DNA of 64,000 bases from a virus, in IMG/VR virus record IMGVR_UViG_3300031857_000010, positions 62,001 to 126,000 of that record; one strand, given 5' to 3'. This document shows positions 1-8,888 of this stretch, in pieces. Under the pieces are notes generated by a model, which worked only from the letters and a program-made list of their open reading frames with translations, searched no databases and was not told the origin of the DNA. Made by a program: the position numbers and the translations under genes. The stretch's first letter is position 1, and each line of letters begins with the position of its first letter.

Positions 1-2
1 CC

Positions 3-947
3 CTCAAAGAGAAATTGGCAGAGAAAGTTACTGCTACATTTAAAATGGTAGATTATGTGACCACAACTACTGATATTTTTGCAAGTCATATTAAGAGATA
101 TAATCCAAATGTAAAAGTCGTTCCAAATGCTATTGATATGGCACATCCTATGTGGGCTCAAGAGAATACAAAAAAAACAGACAGAGTTAGAATATCTTGG
201 ATTGGTGGTTCCAGTCATGCAAAAGATTTAGAGTTGCTTAAGAACTCTATGAATATATTGCACAATGACTCGAATTTGAGAAACAAATATCAAATTGTAA
301 TGTGTGGTTATGATATTCGTGGCTATATAACAGAAGTCGACCAAGATGGTAATGTAATTAATAACAGAAAAATAACTCCTCAAGAAACAATATGGAACGT
401 ATTTGAAGGAGTTTTTACAGATAATTATAATCCTAATTTTATATCAGAAGATTATAAAAAATATTTATTGAAGTGTGAAAACGCTCAATTTAAAGGATTT
501 GATGTTTATGAAGGACCATATGTTAGAAGGTGGACTCTTCCACTTACTCAGTATGGAAAACACTATAATTATTGTGATGTTTGTTTGGCTCCCTTAGCTG
601 AAAATACATTTAATGAAGTTAAGTCTGAATTGAAAATCATAGAAGCTGGTTTGACTAAGAAAGTTCTTATAGCACAAGAATATGGTATTTATAAAGAATT
701 GATAAAGAATGGTGAAAATGGAATTTTAATTCCTAAATCTAAAAACGTAAGAGGTTGGTATGAGGCAATTAGAAAGGTCGTAAACGATAAAGAATACAGA
801 GAGAAATTAGCGAACAATCTTTATGAATTTGTGAAAGACAAATATACTTTGGAGATAGTAACCGCAAATAGGGTTCAGTGGTATAAAGAAATTGTTGAAA
901 AAGCTCAAAAAAATAAACCAATTCTTCAAGAGTCTTACTCAAACTAA
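3..947 (+). CDS. Glycosyltransferase, GT4-like C-terminal part (5' truncated)
   Basis: The reading frame is open to the left edge of the window (CTC AAA GAG AAA TTG...), so the true start lies upstream and the TTG at 15 is probably not the start. The visible part reads as the C-terminal Rossmann half of a GT-B glycosyltransferase: a nucleotide-binding entry (VRISWIGGSSHAKDL), then a donor-site region near the C-terminus (KSELKIIEAGLTKKVLIAQEYG, followed by NGENGILIP and a helical tail), as in GT4 family enzymes. It would transfer a sugar to an unknown acceptor. Phages use such enzymes to modify their DNA, their virion or host surface glycans; nothing here decides between these. An insertion-like stretch around residues 125-180 is unusual for the family. 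Confidence 0.75.
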   Translation, partial: LKEKLAEKVTATFKMVDYVTTTTDIFASHIKRYNPNVKVVPNAIDMAHPMWAQENTKKTDRVRISWIGGSSHAKDLELLKNSMNILHNDSNLRNKYQIVMCGYDIRGYITEVDQDGNVINNRKITPQETIWNVFEGVFTDNYNPNFISEDYKKYLLKCENAQFKGFDVYEGPYVRRWTLPLTQYGKHYNYCDVCLAPLAENTFNEVKSELKIIEAGLTKKVLIAQEYGIYKELIKNGENGILIPKSKNVRGWYEAIRKVVNDKEYREKLANNLYEFVKDKYTLEIVTANRVQWYKEIVEKAQKNKPILQESYSN

Positions 948-983
948 TTAAATTTCTTAATATTTATAATTAAAAATATAATT

Positions 984-1799
984 ATGAAGAATATTAGTTT
1001 AAATTTTGGTTCTATAAAAGATACTATTTTTAGGTATTCATCGAAAACCATTATAAACGAAGGAAAAACATCCAGTTTTGTCGATTTATTTGTTGAAGAA
1101 TTAAAGAAAAAGCCAATTCTCAAACTTCAGTATTTGATCTATAAAAATATAGAAAATGCTAATTTTAAGAAAGAATACCTTGCTGAAAGATATTTGAATC
1201 AAAATATAAACTTGATAAAAGATTATAATTGGAATGATATTTTGAAGGAAAATAAAGATTTTAGAGTTGATATTCTTAAGAATTTCCATGTAGAATCTTC
1301 TCCGGAAAAAGCAGGTCTCTTTGAATCAATACATATTCTGATCAAATCTAAAACAATGAAAAATTTTAATGATTTAGATGATGAAAACAGGTCATATGAA
1401 ACAGTAATAAATTATTTGACCAGAGATATAGAAGTAGAAAAAAGCTCATTACAAGAAAATAAAACTAACGAAGAAATAGAGTTTCCTAAATTATTATCTT
1501 GGAAGTATGTGACTGAACTTGCAGTGAACAATTTTAACGAAAGATATTCTCACTTAAATGAATCAGAACAAAATTTAGTTAAAATTCTTATGTCTGAAGA
1601 AAATTACAAGGTAAATTATTTAGAGGATTTAAAACAAGAAAATCTTACATTGATAAATACTTTTCTCACTAATGCAGTTGATTCTGAAACAGCAAACAAT
1701 CTCAATAAATTTAAAAATAAAATAGAGAATTTAACGAACTCAAACTTAGATGAATCTATTATAAATCTCTATGAATTGAATTTGAACCTGAAAGATTAA
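984..1799 (+). CDS. Hypothetical protein, 271 aa, probably helical
   Basis: I do not recognise this protein. It is rich in Lys, Glu, Asn and Leu and looks mostly alpha-helical, without membrane segments or cysteine clusters. It starts 36 bases after the glycosyltransferase, with an AT-rich leader containing AATATTTATAATT instead of a Shine-Dalgarno sequence. It is the last rightward gene before a strong bidirectional terminator. The charged, helical composition would fit a phage scaffold, core or assembly protein, but that is only a guess from composition. Confidence 0.6.
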   Translation: MKNISLNFGSIKDTIFRYSSKTIINEGKTSSFVDLFVEELKKKPILKLQYLIYKNIENANFKKEYLAERYLNQNINLIKDYNWNDILKENKDFRVDILKNFHVESSPEKAGLFESIHILIKSKTMKNFNDLDDENRSYETVINYLTRDIEVEKSSLQENKTNEEIEFPKLLSWKYVTELAVNNFNERYSHLNESEQNLVKILMSEENYKVNYLEDLKQENLTLINTFLTNAVDSETANNLNKFKNKIENLTNSNLDESIINLYELNLNLKD

Positions 1800-1817
1800 A
1801 AAGTTTTTTTTAAAAAT

Positions 1818-1843
1818 AAACCCCCTAATTGGGGGTTTTTTTA
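1818..1843. terminator. Bidirectional intrinsic terminator
   Basis: A perfect stem AAACCCCC / GGGGGTTT with loop TAATT is flanked by a T-run on the right and an A-run on the left, so it can terminate both convergent transcription units: the rightward gene ending at 1799 and the leftward exonuclease gene ending at 1841. The stop codon of the exonuclease overlaps its right edge. Confidence 0.85.
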
Positions 1844-2677
1844 TTGTAGGTTATACTTCTTTCTGTGTTCTACCATTAAATCAACTATTATTTTACGAGT
1901 TTGGGTTGTGAACTCACCCTTGGTCATAATCCAATCATAATAAGATTTATCTTTTTCAAGAACTAATGTTACTGATTGACCTTGATATTTGCCAAATCCA
2001 AATACAGGAATATTGTCAGTATTTAATTTAATTGTTCCAGCAAAATCTACACTATCAAAATCTTTTGTAAAATCAGATAAAGCTTGAACATCGTTAATAA
2101 CTGGTTCACTAATGACACTATCATCCTTTTCAACACAATCAATTCCAGAATAATGATCTAACATTGATTCTAATACCTCTACGGTGGCTTTTACGTCATT
2201 TAAAGCATCGTGGGCACCTTCTAGGTTCTTTTTACAATAAAATTGATATGCAGCCTTTAAATCACGTCTTTCCATTCTGTGGTAAATTCTTTTTACATCT
2301 ACACACCTTCTATCAGACATATCCAATTCAAAACCTGCCCTAGCAAATTCCTCCATTAACATAGGAATATCAAATCTATTGCCGTTAAAGGTGCAAAAAT
2401 CAGAATCTCCTATTAGATCAAACAAGGATTTAGCAATTCTATCGAATGTGGGTTGGTCTTTGACCATATCGTCAGTAATGTGATGGACATCACTGGCTTG
2501 TTTTGGAATCGGAATTTCGGGATTCACTAATCTAGATTTGACTAATTTTTCCCTGCCATCAGCAAAAATTTTGATTATTGCCAACTGAACAATTCTGTCG
2601 TTTTTAACACTTAATCCCGTAGATTCAATGTCAAAACAAATAAGGTCTTTTTCTAAATTTAATTTCATATTTGCCAT
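1841..2677 (-). CDS. DnaQ-like 3'-5' exonuclease (DEDDh) with ExoX-like C-terminal domain
   Basis: The N-terminal ~180 residues carry the DEDDh exonuclease motifs: ExoI FDIESTGL (D16, E18), ExoII FNGNRFDIPML, and ExoIII GAHDALNDVKAT, where His and Asp complete the site. The C-terminal ~45 residues (FGFGKYQGQSV...SYYDWIMTKGEF) match the small domain found at the end of ExoX and other DnaQ-like exonucleases. It would remove nucleotides from 3' ends as a proofreading or repair nuclease. It is the last gene of the long leftward block. A TATATTTG element 12 bases upstream of the ATG suggests that it also has its own promoter. Confidence 0.88.
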   Translation of the reverse strand: MANMKLNLEKDLICFDIESTGLSVKNDRIVQLAIIKIFADGREKLVKSRLVNPEIPIPKQASDVHHITDDMVKDQPTFDRIAKSLFDLIGDSDFCTFNGNRFDIPMLMEEFARAGFELDMSDRRCVDVKRIYHRMERRDLKAAYQFYCKKNLEGAHDALNDVKATVEVLESMLDHYSGIDCVEKDDSVISEPVINDVQALSDFTKDFDSVDFAGTIKLNTDNIPVFGFGKYQGQSVTLVLEKDKSYYDWIMTKGEFTTQTRKIIVDLMVEHRKKYNLQ

Positions 2678-2688
2678 TTTTATCCAAG

Positions 2689-2696
2689 CAAATATA
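2689..2696 (-). promoter_or_regulatory. Possible Bacteroidota-type -7 element upstream of the exonuclease gene
   Basis: Read on the minus strand this is TATATTTG, a perfect TAnnTTTG. I see no TTTG at the right -33 distance, and the predicted leader would be only a few bases long, so support is partial. Confidence 0.35.
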
Positions 2697-2707
2697 ATAA
2701 AAAAAAA

Positions 2708-3109
2708 TTAAATCTCAGTTATATCAAATTCATCAAGAAGACAACTTTCTCCATCCTCTCCGAAATTTCCAGTATTTTTGTCGGTAATCCAACCTCTGAA
2801 AAAAGCATAATATCCAGTTTTAATATTTCCGTCAGGATACGATTCTAAATAAGCCTCTGTACCTTGATCAAACCATTCGTTTGGTTTTGTAATAAATCTA
2901 TAGTTTTGTCTGTAGATCTTATAAGGATAATTATCGTCTAGTTTGAAGTAATCTATAAATCTATCCTCAAAAATATTGAACCATTTATTGTTAATAATAA
3001 TAAAATGTTCATAAGAACCCTTTCCATCATACCATAAATAAATGATATCATTATTTTTTAGTTCTTCAATTTTTATCTCTTGCCAAAAAGGTTTATTGAA
3101 TTCAATCAT
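2708..3109 (-). CDS. Hypothetical protein, 133 aa
   Basis: I do not recognise it. It is rich in aromatic residues (many Trp, Tyr and Phe) and acidic near the C-terminus, with no membrane segment, and looks like a small beta-rich globular protein. Its start codon overlaps the end of the topoisomerase gene by four bases (3106-3109), so the two are probably translationally coupled. Confidence 0.6.
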   Translation of the reverse strand: MIEFNKPFWQEIKIEELKNNDIIYLWYDGKGSYEHFIIINNKWFNIFEDRFIDYFKLDDNYPYKIYRQNYRFITKPNEWFDQGTEAYLESYPDGNIKTGYYAFFRGWITDKNTGNFGEDGESCLLDEFDITEI

Positions 3110-5436
3110 TTTTTCTTAGCGTATTTTTTTGATTTTGATGAACTTTTACCCTCTCCGATTATTTCTTCACAATCTTTTTTAGTGATAGTTTCTATATCAT
3201 AAATAGCCGGAATCTTATAATTTTTATTTTTAAATTTAATGTATGGTCCATATTGACCATTCAATACTTTTATATCACCAAATTCTTTTGTAGATCCCGA
3301 TTTTTCATTACTTGAATTTTCCTTTATTAATTCTGAAGCTTCCTTTAGATTTATTTTTTCAGGATCATATTCTGTATTTGACAATCCAATAAACTTACCA
3401 TCATATTTTACATACGGTCCAAATTTACCAATCGCTACTTGAACAGGTTTTGATTTATATTCTCCTAGGTTTCTAGGCCATTTTAAAAGTTCCAATGCTT
3501 CTTCAAGAGTTATACTACCAACTTCTTTGTCTTTTGGTATAGATGCATATTTTAAATCTTCATCTCCTTTTTCTCCAAGTTGTACCATAGGTCCAAATCT
3601 TCCAAATCGAGAATAAACATTTTTCTTTGTAGATTTATCAACACCAATTAATCTTTCATTTGATGTTCCGATTTCACCAAGAGCAGATTTAACCTTTTTA
3701 TCAAAAGGAGAATAAAAATCTTTAAGCATTATTTTCCATTCTTTATTACCATCTGAAATTTCATCTAGTTGATTTTCTATTCCAGCAGTAAATTTATAAT
3801 CCATAATATCTGGAAAATTATCTGTTAGATAATCACAAACTACAATTCCAATTTCAGTAGGAATCATTTTAGCTTTTTCTGCACCAAATTTTTCATCTAA
3901 TTCATTAGTGGATAATTTATCATTTTTTAGACTGATATTTTTTACTTTTCTTGATTTAGCAGGCAGGTCTTTTTTCTCAACATATTCTCTTTTTTGAATA
4001 GTTGATAAAATTGATGCATATGTAGAAGGTCTTCCTATTCCAAGTTCTTCTAATTTTTTTACTAATGAAGCTTCATTGTATCTAGCTGCTGGTTTAGTAT
4101 AAATTTCTAACCCATCAATTTGTTCATAATCAAGAATTTGACCTTTCTCCATCTTCGGTAAAGTTCCATTTTCATCTTGATCATCTTGATTTTCTTCTTC
4201 TTCAGCATCTTCATTACTATATACCTTTAAAAAACCGTCAAATGTTATTACTTCGCCTTTTGCAACAAATAAATCTTTTTTACCACCTTTGGAACTTTCA
4301 ATTTCAATAGTGGTTTTATCCAATAAAGCATCTGACATCTGAGAAGCCACTGCTCTCCTCCAAATTAAACCATAAAGTTTCATTTCATCTTGTCCAGAAA
4401 CTACTTCTTCATGTTCAAAATGAGTTGGCCTTATTGCTTCGTGGGCCTCTTGAGCACTGGCGTTTTTATTCTTAAATTTTTTAGGATTAGAAAATTTATT
4501 ACCATACTTTTCAACTATAAATTGAGTTGCTGCCTGAACAGATTCCTCTGATAAATTTACACTGTCTGTACGATGATAAGATATATGACCTTGCTCATAA
4601 AGATTTTGAGCAGTTCTCATTGTTCTGTCTACACTAAATCCAAATTTTTTTGATGCTTCTTGTTGTAAACTTGAAGTTGTAAATGGTGCTGGAGAACTTC
4701 TTTTTCCGGGTTTAGTTTCAATCGAGCTTACACTGAATTCTGAACCAACTAATTTATTTAAGAATTTTTCAGTCTCTTCAAAATTTTTGAATCTTTTATT
4801 TAGTACAGCTTTTATTTTCTGTTTTTTACCACCTTTGTCAATTGAAAAAATTGCTACAACTTTATAATCAGAAGTAGAATCAAATGATTTATGTTCTTTT
4901 TCTCTTTCTACAAGAATTCTTAATGCAACACTTTGAACCCTTCCTGCAGATAAACCTAATTTTATTTTTTTCCAAAGCAATGGCGATAAATCAAACCCCA
5001 CTAAACGGTCCAACACCCTCCTTGCTTGTTGAGCATTGACCATATTCATATTAAGTGTTGTAGGATTATTTATAGCTTCATTAATAGCTTTTTCGGTGAT
5101 CTCTTTAAAAATAATTCTTTTGGTTTTTTTTACGTTTAAGCCAAGAACCTCTGCAACATGCCAAGAAATTGCTTCTCCTTCTAAATCGTAGTCACCTGCT
5201 AAAATAACTTCATCACATTTTTTTGCTAAATCTTTTAATTCTTTAACAACATCTTTTTTGTCAGTAGAAACCACATATGAAGGTTCAAAATCATTTTTTT
5301 TATCAATTCCTTCTTTACCTTTTTTTAATTCTCTAATGTGACCTATACTAGCTTTGACTATATAATCTTTTCCAAGATAAGATTGAATTTTCTTGATCTT
5401 ACCCGGACTTTCACATATTACTAATTTTTTTCCCAT
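3106..5436 (-). CDS. topA: DNA topoisomerase I (type IA)
   Basis: A 776-residue bacterial-type topoisomerase I. The N-terminal Toprim domain (KLVICESPGKIKKI; GDYDLEGEAISWH near residues 81-93) is followed by the type IA core with SAGRVQSVALR (163-173) and the catalytic tyrosine in GHISYHRTDS (Tyr287). GIGRPSTYAS is also present. The C-terminus has no Cys4 zinc fingers; it carries Topo_C-type repeats (FGPMVQLG, FGPYVKYDG, YGPYIKFKN) and a Lys/Ser-rich tail. The usual DPDREGE Toprim motif reads DYDLEGE here, keeping the metal-binding acids but changing Pro and Arg. It would relax negative supercoils during phage replication and transcription. It is encoded in the same direction as the two sigma genes, 6 bases after the 119-aa gene. 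Confidence 0.95.
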   Translation of the reverse strand: MGKKLVICESPGKIKKIQSYLGKDYIVKASIGHIRELKKGKEGIDKKNDFEPSYVVSTDKKDVVKELKDLAKKCDEVILAGDYDLEGEAISWHVAEVLGLNVKKTKRIIFKEITEKAINEAINNPTTLNMNMVNAQQARRVLDRLVGFDLSPLLWKKIKLGLSAGRVQSVALRILVEREKEHKSFDSTSDYKVVAIFSIDKGGKKQKIKAVLNKRFKNFEETEKFLNKLVGSEFSVSSIETKPGKRSSPAPFTTSSLQQEASKKFGFSVDRTMRTAQNLYEQGHISYHRTDSVNLSEESVQAATQFIVEKYGNKFSNPKKFKNKNASAQEAHEAIRPTHFEHEEVVSGQDEMKLYGLIWRRAVASQMSDALLDKTTIEIESSKGGKKDLFVAKGEVITFDGFLKVYSNEDAEEEENQDDQDENGTLPKMEKGQILDYEQIDGLEIYTKPAARYNEASLVKKLEELGIGRPSTYASILSTIQKREYVEKKDLPAKSRKVKNISLKNDKLSTNELDEKFGAEKAKMIPTEIGIVVCDYLTDNFPDIMDYKFTAGIENQLDEISDGNKEWKIMLKDFYSPFDKKVKSALGEIGTSNERLIGVDKSTKKNVYSRFGRFGPMVQLGEKGDEDLKYASIPKDKEVGSITLEEALELLKWPRNLGEYKSKPVQVAIGKFGPYVKYDGKFIGLSNTEYDPEKINLKEASELIKENSSNEKSGSTKEFGDIKVLNGQYGPYIKFKNKNYKIPAIYDIETITKKDCEEIIGEGKSSSKSKKYAKKK

Positions 5437-5442
5437 AATAAA

Positions 5443-5802
5443 TTATTTTATTTTTTTTGGCCTACCCCTCTTTTTTTTATTTTCAATTTCAACTGTAACA
5501 GTATCAATAATAATTTTTTTATTGTCTTTTAAATCAGATTCAAACCAAGTTTCCTTTAAATCTTTATTATGATCATCAAAATTCTTTTTTGTCCAAACTT
5601 GATTTTTTGTAATAGAATTTTTAGCCTGATCTTGTGTAATCCAAAATATTTTTTTTACATTTTGACCTTCATTAATTTCAACATTTAAATGTGGACCCTC
5701 TTTAAAGTTCATTCTTACAGAACTACCTTTATCTATTACTGTACCATCCATTAATTTAATATTTTCCAGTAACTTCATGTATGTTATTTTATTTTTTGCC
5801 AT
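5443..5802 (-). CDS. Hypothetical small protein with AT-hook-like C-terminus
   Basis: A 119-residue protein with no recognised fold. The last ten residues, KKRGRPKKIK, contain the GRP core of an AT-hook that binds the minor groove of AT-rich DNA, which would suit this AT-rich genome. The body is charged and probably beta-rich. It lies between the first sigma factor gene (3-base gap) and topA (6-base gap), so it is almost certainly cotranscribed with them. A DNA-binding accessory role is an inference from the tail only. Confidence 0.6.
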   Translation of the reverse strand: MAKNKITYMKLLENIKLMDGTVIDKGSSVRMNFKEGPHLNVEINEGQNVKKIFWITQDQAKNSITKNQVWTKKNFDDHNKDLKETWFESDLKDNKKIIIDTVTVEIENKKKRGRPKKIK

Positions 5803-5804
5803 TT

Positions 5805-6668
5805 CTATATGTGTTGACGTAAAACTTTGCTATTCTTGTTACATTTTAATACTCTGATAGTCATATCTTTAATTTGACGAACTCTTTCTCTTGTTAAATC
5901 CAAATAGTCACCTATTTCTTCTAGAGTCATAGTTTGGTAACCCAAAATTCCATAATACATACAAACTATAACTCTTTGACGGGGTTGGAGACTTTTCAAA
6001 ATTTTCTCTAAATCATCGCAAAAAGATTCATTAATTAATTTTTCATCCGGTGATGTTATTTCTTTGTTGATCAAACAATCACTTAAAACCATATCCTCAC
6101 TGTCAGAAACAGGACTATCCAAAGAAGCAACCTTTCCAGTGTTACTTAGCATAGTATCTTTAATTTTAATTTCTGTTTCTTCAAGGACTTGAGCAATTTC
6201 CTGTTCAGTGGGTTCTCTTTCAAGTTTTATTTCTAATTGCTGTGCAGTTCTATTAATTTTATTTATTGCCAAATTTTGATTATTTGGTAGACGAATTAAT
6301 TTGCCGTTATCAGAAATTGATTGCATGATTGATTGACGAATCCACCAAACTGCGTAAGAAATAAATTTAAATCCTCTAGAATTGTCAAATCTCTCGGCTG
6401 CTTTAATTAAACCCAAATTTCCATCAGAAATCAAATCTTCCAAGCTCATACCTTGGTTTTGAAATTGCTTAGCTACAGAAACAACAAAACGGAGATTAGC
6501 TTTCACAATTTCATTTAGTGCAGCTTTATCTCCGTTTGCTATTCTCTCTAATAAATTATATTCTTCTTCTTCTGTTAGTAGTTTGATTTTTGATACTTCT
6601 GAGAAATAATAATCTAATGATTGACTCTCTCTCTTTGTGATTGATTTAGTGATTTTTAGTTGTCTCAT
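5805..6668 (-). CDS. RNA polymerase sigma-70 factor, RpoD-like (Bacteroidota type)
   Basis: A 287-residue sigma factor with regions 1.2, 2, 3 and 4 but no long region 1.1. The N-terminus MRQLKITKSITKRESQSLDYY closely follows Bacteroidota RpoD. Region 2 reads KANLRFVVSVAKQFQNQG, then GFKFISYAVWWIRQSI (2.3/2.4). Region 3 has EREPTEQEIAQVLE. Region 4.2 ends with the helix-turn-helix TLEEIGDYLDLTRERVRQIK. It should direct host core polymerase to phage promoters. The last residues (VLKCNKNSKVLRQHI) depart from the usual C-terminus. A good TTG-N20-TATATTTG promoter sits upstream, so it may be expressed early from the host primary sigma. Confidence 0.95.
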   Translation of the reverse strand: MRQLKITKSITKRESQSLDYYFSEVSKIKLLTEEEEYNLLERIANGDKAALNEIVKANLRFVVSVAKQFQNQGMSLEDLISDGNLGLIKAAERFDNSRGFKFISYAVWWIRQSIMQSISDNGKLIRLPNNQNLAINKINRTAQQLEIKLEREPTEQEIAQVLEETEIKIKDTMLSNTGKVASLDSPVSDSEDMVLSDCLINKEITSPDEKLINESFCDDLEKILKSLQPRQRVIVCMYYGILGYQTMTLEEIGDYLDLTRERVRQIKDMTIRVLKCNKNSKVLRQHI

Positions 6669-6705
6669 TTTGTTTGTGATTTTACTATAGATAAAAGTAA
6701 TCTCA

Positions 6706-6736
6706 CAAATATAAGAAATATGAACTATAAAGACAA
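6706..6736 (-). promoter_or_regulatory. Bacteroidota-type promoter of the first sigma factor gene
   Basis: On the minus strand: TTG at 6736-6734, 20 bases, then TATATTTG at 6713-6706. This fits the Bacteroidota primary-sigma consensus (TTTG, about 19-20 bases, TAnnTTTG). The predicted leader is about 30 bases. Confidence 0.65.
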
Positions 6737-6773
6737 CACTTTTCTAATTTTTTATAATTTTTTATAATTTTTA

Positions 6774-7631
6774 TTAAAAACGAAGTTCTGAACCCAAATT
6801 TCTTTTCATGAAACCTCTCAATTTTCTGATTGCTTTATCTTTAATTTGCCTGATCCTTTCCGAAGAAAATTCAAGTTTGTGTGCAATTTCAGTGTTTGTT
6901 AATTCCAGATTTTTATCATTTAATCCATAACTGAGTTTTATTACCTCCTTTTCCATTTCTGAAAGACAAGAAAAAGCTAATTCAATCTGTTTTTTTCTAT
7001 AATTACCTGCAACGTAATCTTCAATATTCAAAACATCTTGATTGAGTACATCTAATAAAGTGGTTTCGCAATCAGGTGTTAATTTTGTATCTAAAGAAGA
7101 AGTCTTGTTTCCGACGTATAAAATATCGAATGTTTTATGATCAATATTTAATTCTTTACAAACTTCATCTATAGAGAAATAACCATTATTCTCTAATTTC
7201 TTTTTATTTATTAAATCTTTTAAATGATTTTGTTGTTGGATTTTATTTTGAGGTAATCTAACTAATTGTCCATGTTTAGCAATTGCTTCTAGTATTGATT
7301 GTCTTACCCAAGCTACAGCATAAGAAATAAATTTGAAACCTCTAGTTTCATCAAATCTTTGAGCTGCTTTTATTAAACCAACATTTCCTTCTGCTATCAG
7401 TTCCTCTAATGACAAACCACGATTCTGATATTTTTTTGCACATGAAATAACAAATCTTAAATTGGCTTTTACCAATTCATTTTCTGCGTTTTTATCTCCG
7501 GTTCTAATTTTTTGAGCTAATTCAACTTCCTTTTGTTGATCAATCATCGGAATTAAAGAAACATCATTGAAATATTTATCAATTATAAAAGTTCTATCCG
7601 TGATGGTTGCTGTAATCTTTAGGCTTCTCAT
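6774..7631 (-). CDS. Second sigma-70 family factor, RpoD-like paralogue
   Basis: A 285-residue sigma factor, clearly paralogous to the product of 5805-6668 but diverged. The N-terminus is MRSLKITATITDRTFIIDKYF; region 2 reads KANLRFVISCAKKYQNRGLS, then GFKFISYAVAWVRQSILEAI; the HTH of region 4.2 is NTEIAHKLEFSSERIRQIK. Relative to the first factor the promoter-contact helix has AVAWVRQS in place of AVWWIRQS, and the region-4 recognition helix differs (FSSERIRQIK versus LTRERVRQIK). It may therefore read a different promoter class, for example the CTATTTAY elements before virion genes. A 105-base gap separates it from the first sigma gene. Confidence 0.94.
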   Translation of the reverse strand: MRSLKITATITDRTFIIDKYFNDVSLIPMIDQQKEVELAQKIRTGDKNAENELVKANLRFVISCAKKYQNRGLSLEELIAEGNVGLIKAAQRFDETRGFKFISYAVAWVRQSILEAIAKHGQLVRLPQNKIQQQNHLKDLINKKKLENNGYFSIDEVCKELNIDHKTFDILYVGNKTSSLDTKLTPDCETTLLDVLNQDVLNIEDYVAGNYRKKQIELAFSCLSEMEKEVIKLSYGLNDKNLELTNTEIAHKLEFSSERIRQIKDKAIRKLRGFMKRNLGSELRF

Positions 7632-7656
7632 GTTTATAATTTGTTTTTTGTGGTTA

Positions 7657-7668
7657 ATTAAAACGAAA
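7657..7668 (-). promoter_or_regulatory. Shared upstream motif TTTCGTTT(T)AAT before the second sigma gene
   Basis: The minus strand reads TTTCGTTTTAAT 25 bases before the start codon. Near-identical TTTCGTTTAAAT occurs upstream of the genes at 41805 and 60866. It could be a phage promoter or operator element; three sites in an AT-rich genome are suggestive only. Confidence 0.3.
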
Positions 7669-7689
7669 TTATAAAAAAAAAGTTACAAA

Positions 7690-8526
7690 TTACATTTTGC
7701 TTTTAATTTCATTTAAACGGTCACGAATTTTTGCACAGAATTCATATTGCTCCTTTTCTTCAGCATTTATTTTTAAAGCTTCTAAAAATTCTATGTTATT
7801 GATATTCTGTAGATTCTGTTCTGAAAAACCATCATAAAAGGTAAATCCAGAATTTTTAAAATAATCTTTTTCAAGATTTAAATTAAAACCATCTATAATA
7901 ATAAAAGATGGAGAATTAATATTATTTAAAATATTATTTATAAAAATATCTTGCTGTTCGTTATTTAATTGAGAAAATTTCTCAAATTCCTCTTTTTCTT
8001 TTTTTAATTGTTCTTGGGTTTTTTTATAAAAGTCATTACATAATTCTTCTATTTCTTTTGGAAGATTTTTATAATCTAATTTTACTACAATTAAATTATT
8101 CTTACTTTTTAAATCCAAGTCTTTGACGTGATTAACATTTTTTTTATTTGTGCCAATCAAAAAACATCCTGTAACATCATTCAATAAACCAAGTTTAGAA
8201 AAACATTTAGGTTCATTTTCTTTTTTATCTTTAATGTATTTCTCTACTTTATCTTTCTCTTCAATTAGTTTTTCTATATTTATAACATCATTTTTTTTGC
8301 CGGATTTTTTATCCAAAATGTTGTTGAAATTAAATTTTTTTTTTAAAATATTATCATATTCTAAGACGAAAAAATAATTTAATTTAGAAGCATCTTTAGT
8401 TCTTTTTATAGAGTTATGTTTATCAATATTTTGATCTTCTTTGAATTTATCAAAAATCGTAATTACCTTTTTGTGTTGAGGTAATTGCATTACTCTATTA
8501 TAGGTAATTTTCTTTACTAATTTCAT
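7690..8526 (-). CDS. Hypothetical protein with C-terminal UVR-like motif
   Basis: A 278-residue, Lys-rich protein. Its last ~30 residues (ALKINAEEKEQYEFCAKI, then RDRLNEI) resemble the UVR motif, the short helical hairpin found in UvrB, UvrC and ClpC that mediates protein contacts. The rest has no recognised domain, with a long charged coil around residues 165-200. Eleven bases separate it from the next upstream gene. The ClpC-like protein in this window also has a UVR motif, so an adaptor role is possible, but that is conjecture. Confidence 0.6.
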   Translation of the reverse strand: MKLVKKITYNRVMQLPQHKKVITIFDKFKEDQNIDKHNSIKRTKDASKLNYFFVLEYDNILKKKFNFNNILDKKSGKKNDVINIEKLIEEKDKVEKYIKDKKENEPKCFSKLGLLNDVTGCFLIGTNKKNVNHVKDLDLKSKNNLIVVKLDYKNLPKEIEELCNDFYKKTQEQLKKEKEEFEKFSQLNNEQQDIFINNILNNINSPSFIIIDGFNLNLEKDYFKNSGFTFYDGFSEQNLQNINNIEFLEALKINAEEKEQYEFCAKIRDRLNEIKSKM

Positions 8527-8537
8527 AAAAAAAATAA

Positions 8538-8837
8538 TTAACTATTCCAGTCAAGTTGATTAAAAAAATTCTTTATTGTTTCAAAGGCTTCCTCATTATC
8601 TATGTTTATGAATGCACTTTGTATTTGACCGGTTTTATGATTAACACCACTAAATGTTAAAGACAAATATCTCATAGAAACATTTTTTTCCCTGAATTGA
8701 ACAAGATCAATCTCTAGTTGACCATCTTGTTCATTACCTATGCATAAATAGGTTGAAGGTTCATCATTGTTTTCTCTATTGTTATTTTCTTCTTGCGGAA
8801 TAAGATTAGACTTGCTAATAAAATTGTTATCAGACAT
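8538..8837 (-). CDS. Hypothetical protein, 99 aa
   Basis: I do not recognise it. A polar, Asn/Glu-rich N-terminus of about 30 residues is followed by a probable compact alpha/beta domain (LEIDLVQFREKNVSMRYLSL...). It lies between two small unknown genes of the leftward block, downstream of the portal gene. No signal peptide or metal motif is visible. Confidence 0.6.
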   Translation of the reverse strand: MSDNNFISKSNLIPQEENNNRENNDEPSTYLCIGNEQDGQLEIDLVQFREKNVSMRYLSLTFSGVNHKTGQIQSAFINIDNEEAFETIKNFFNQLDWNS

Positions 8838-8888
8838 TTTTTCTATATTTTATAAAATAAAAATATGAAAATAAAATAACAAAGTAAA

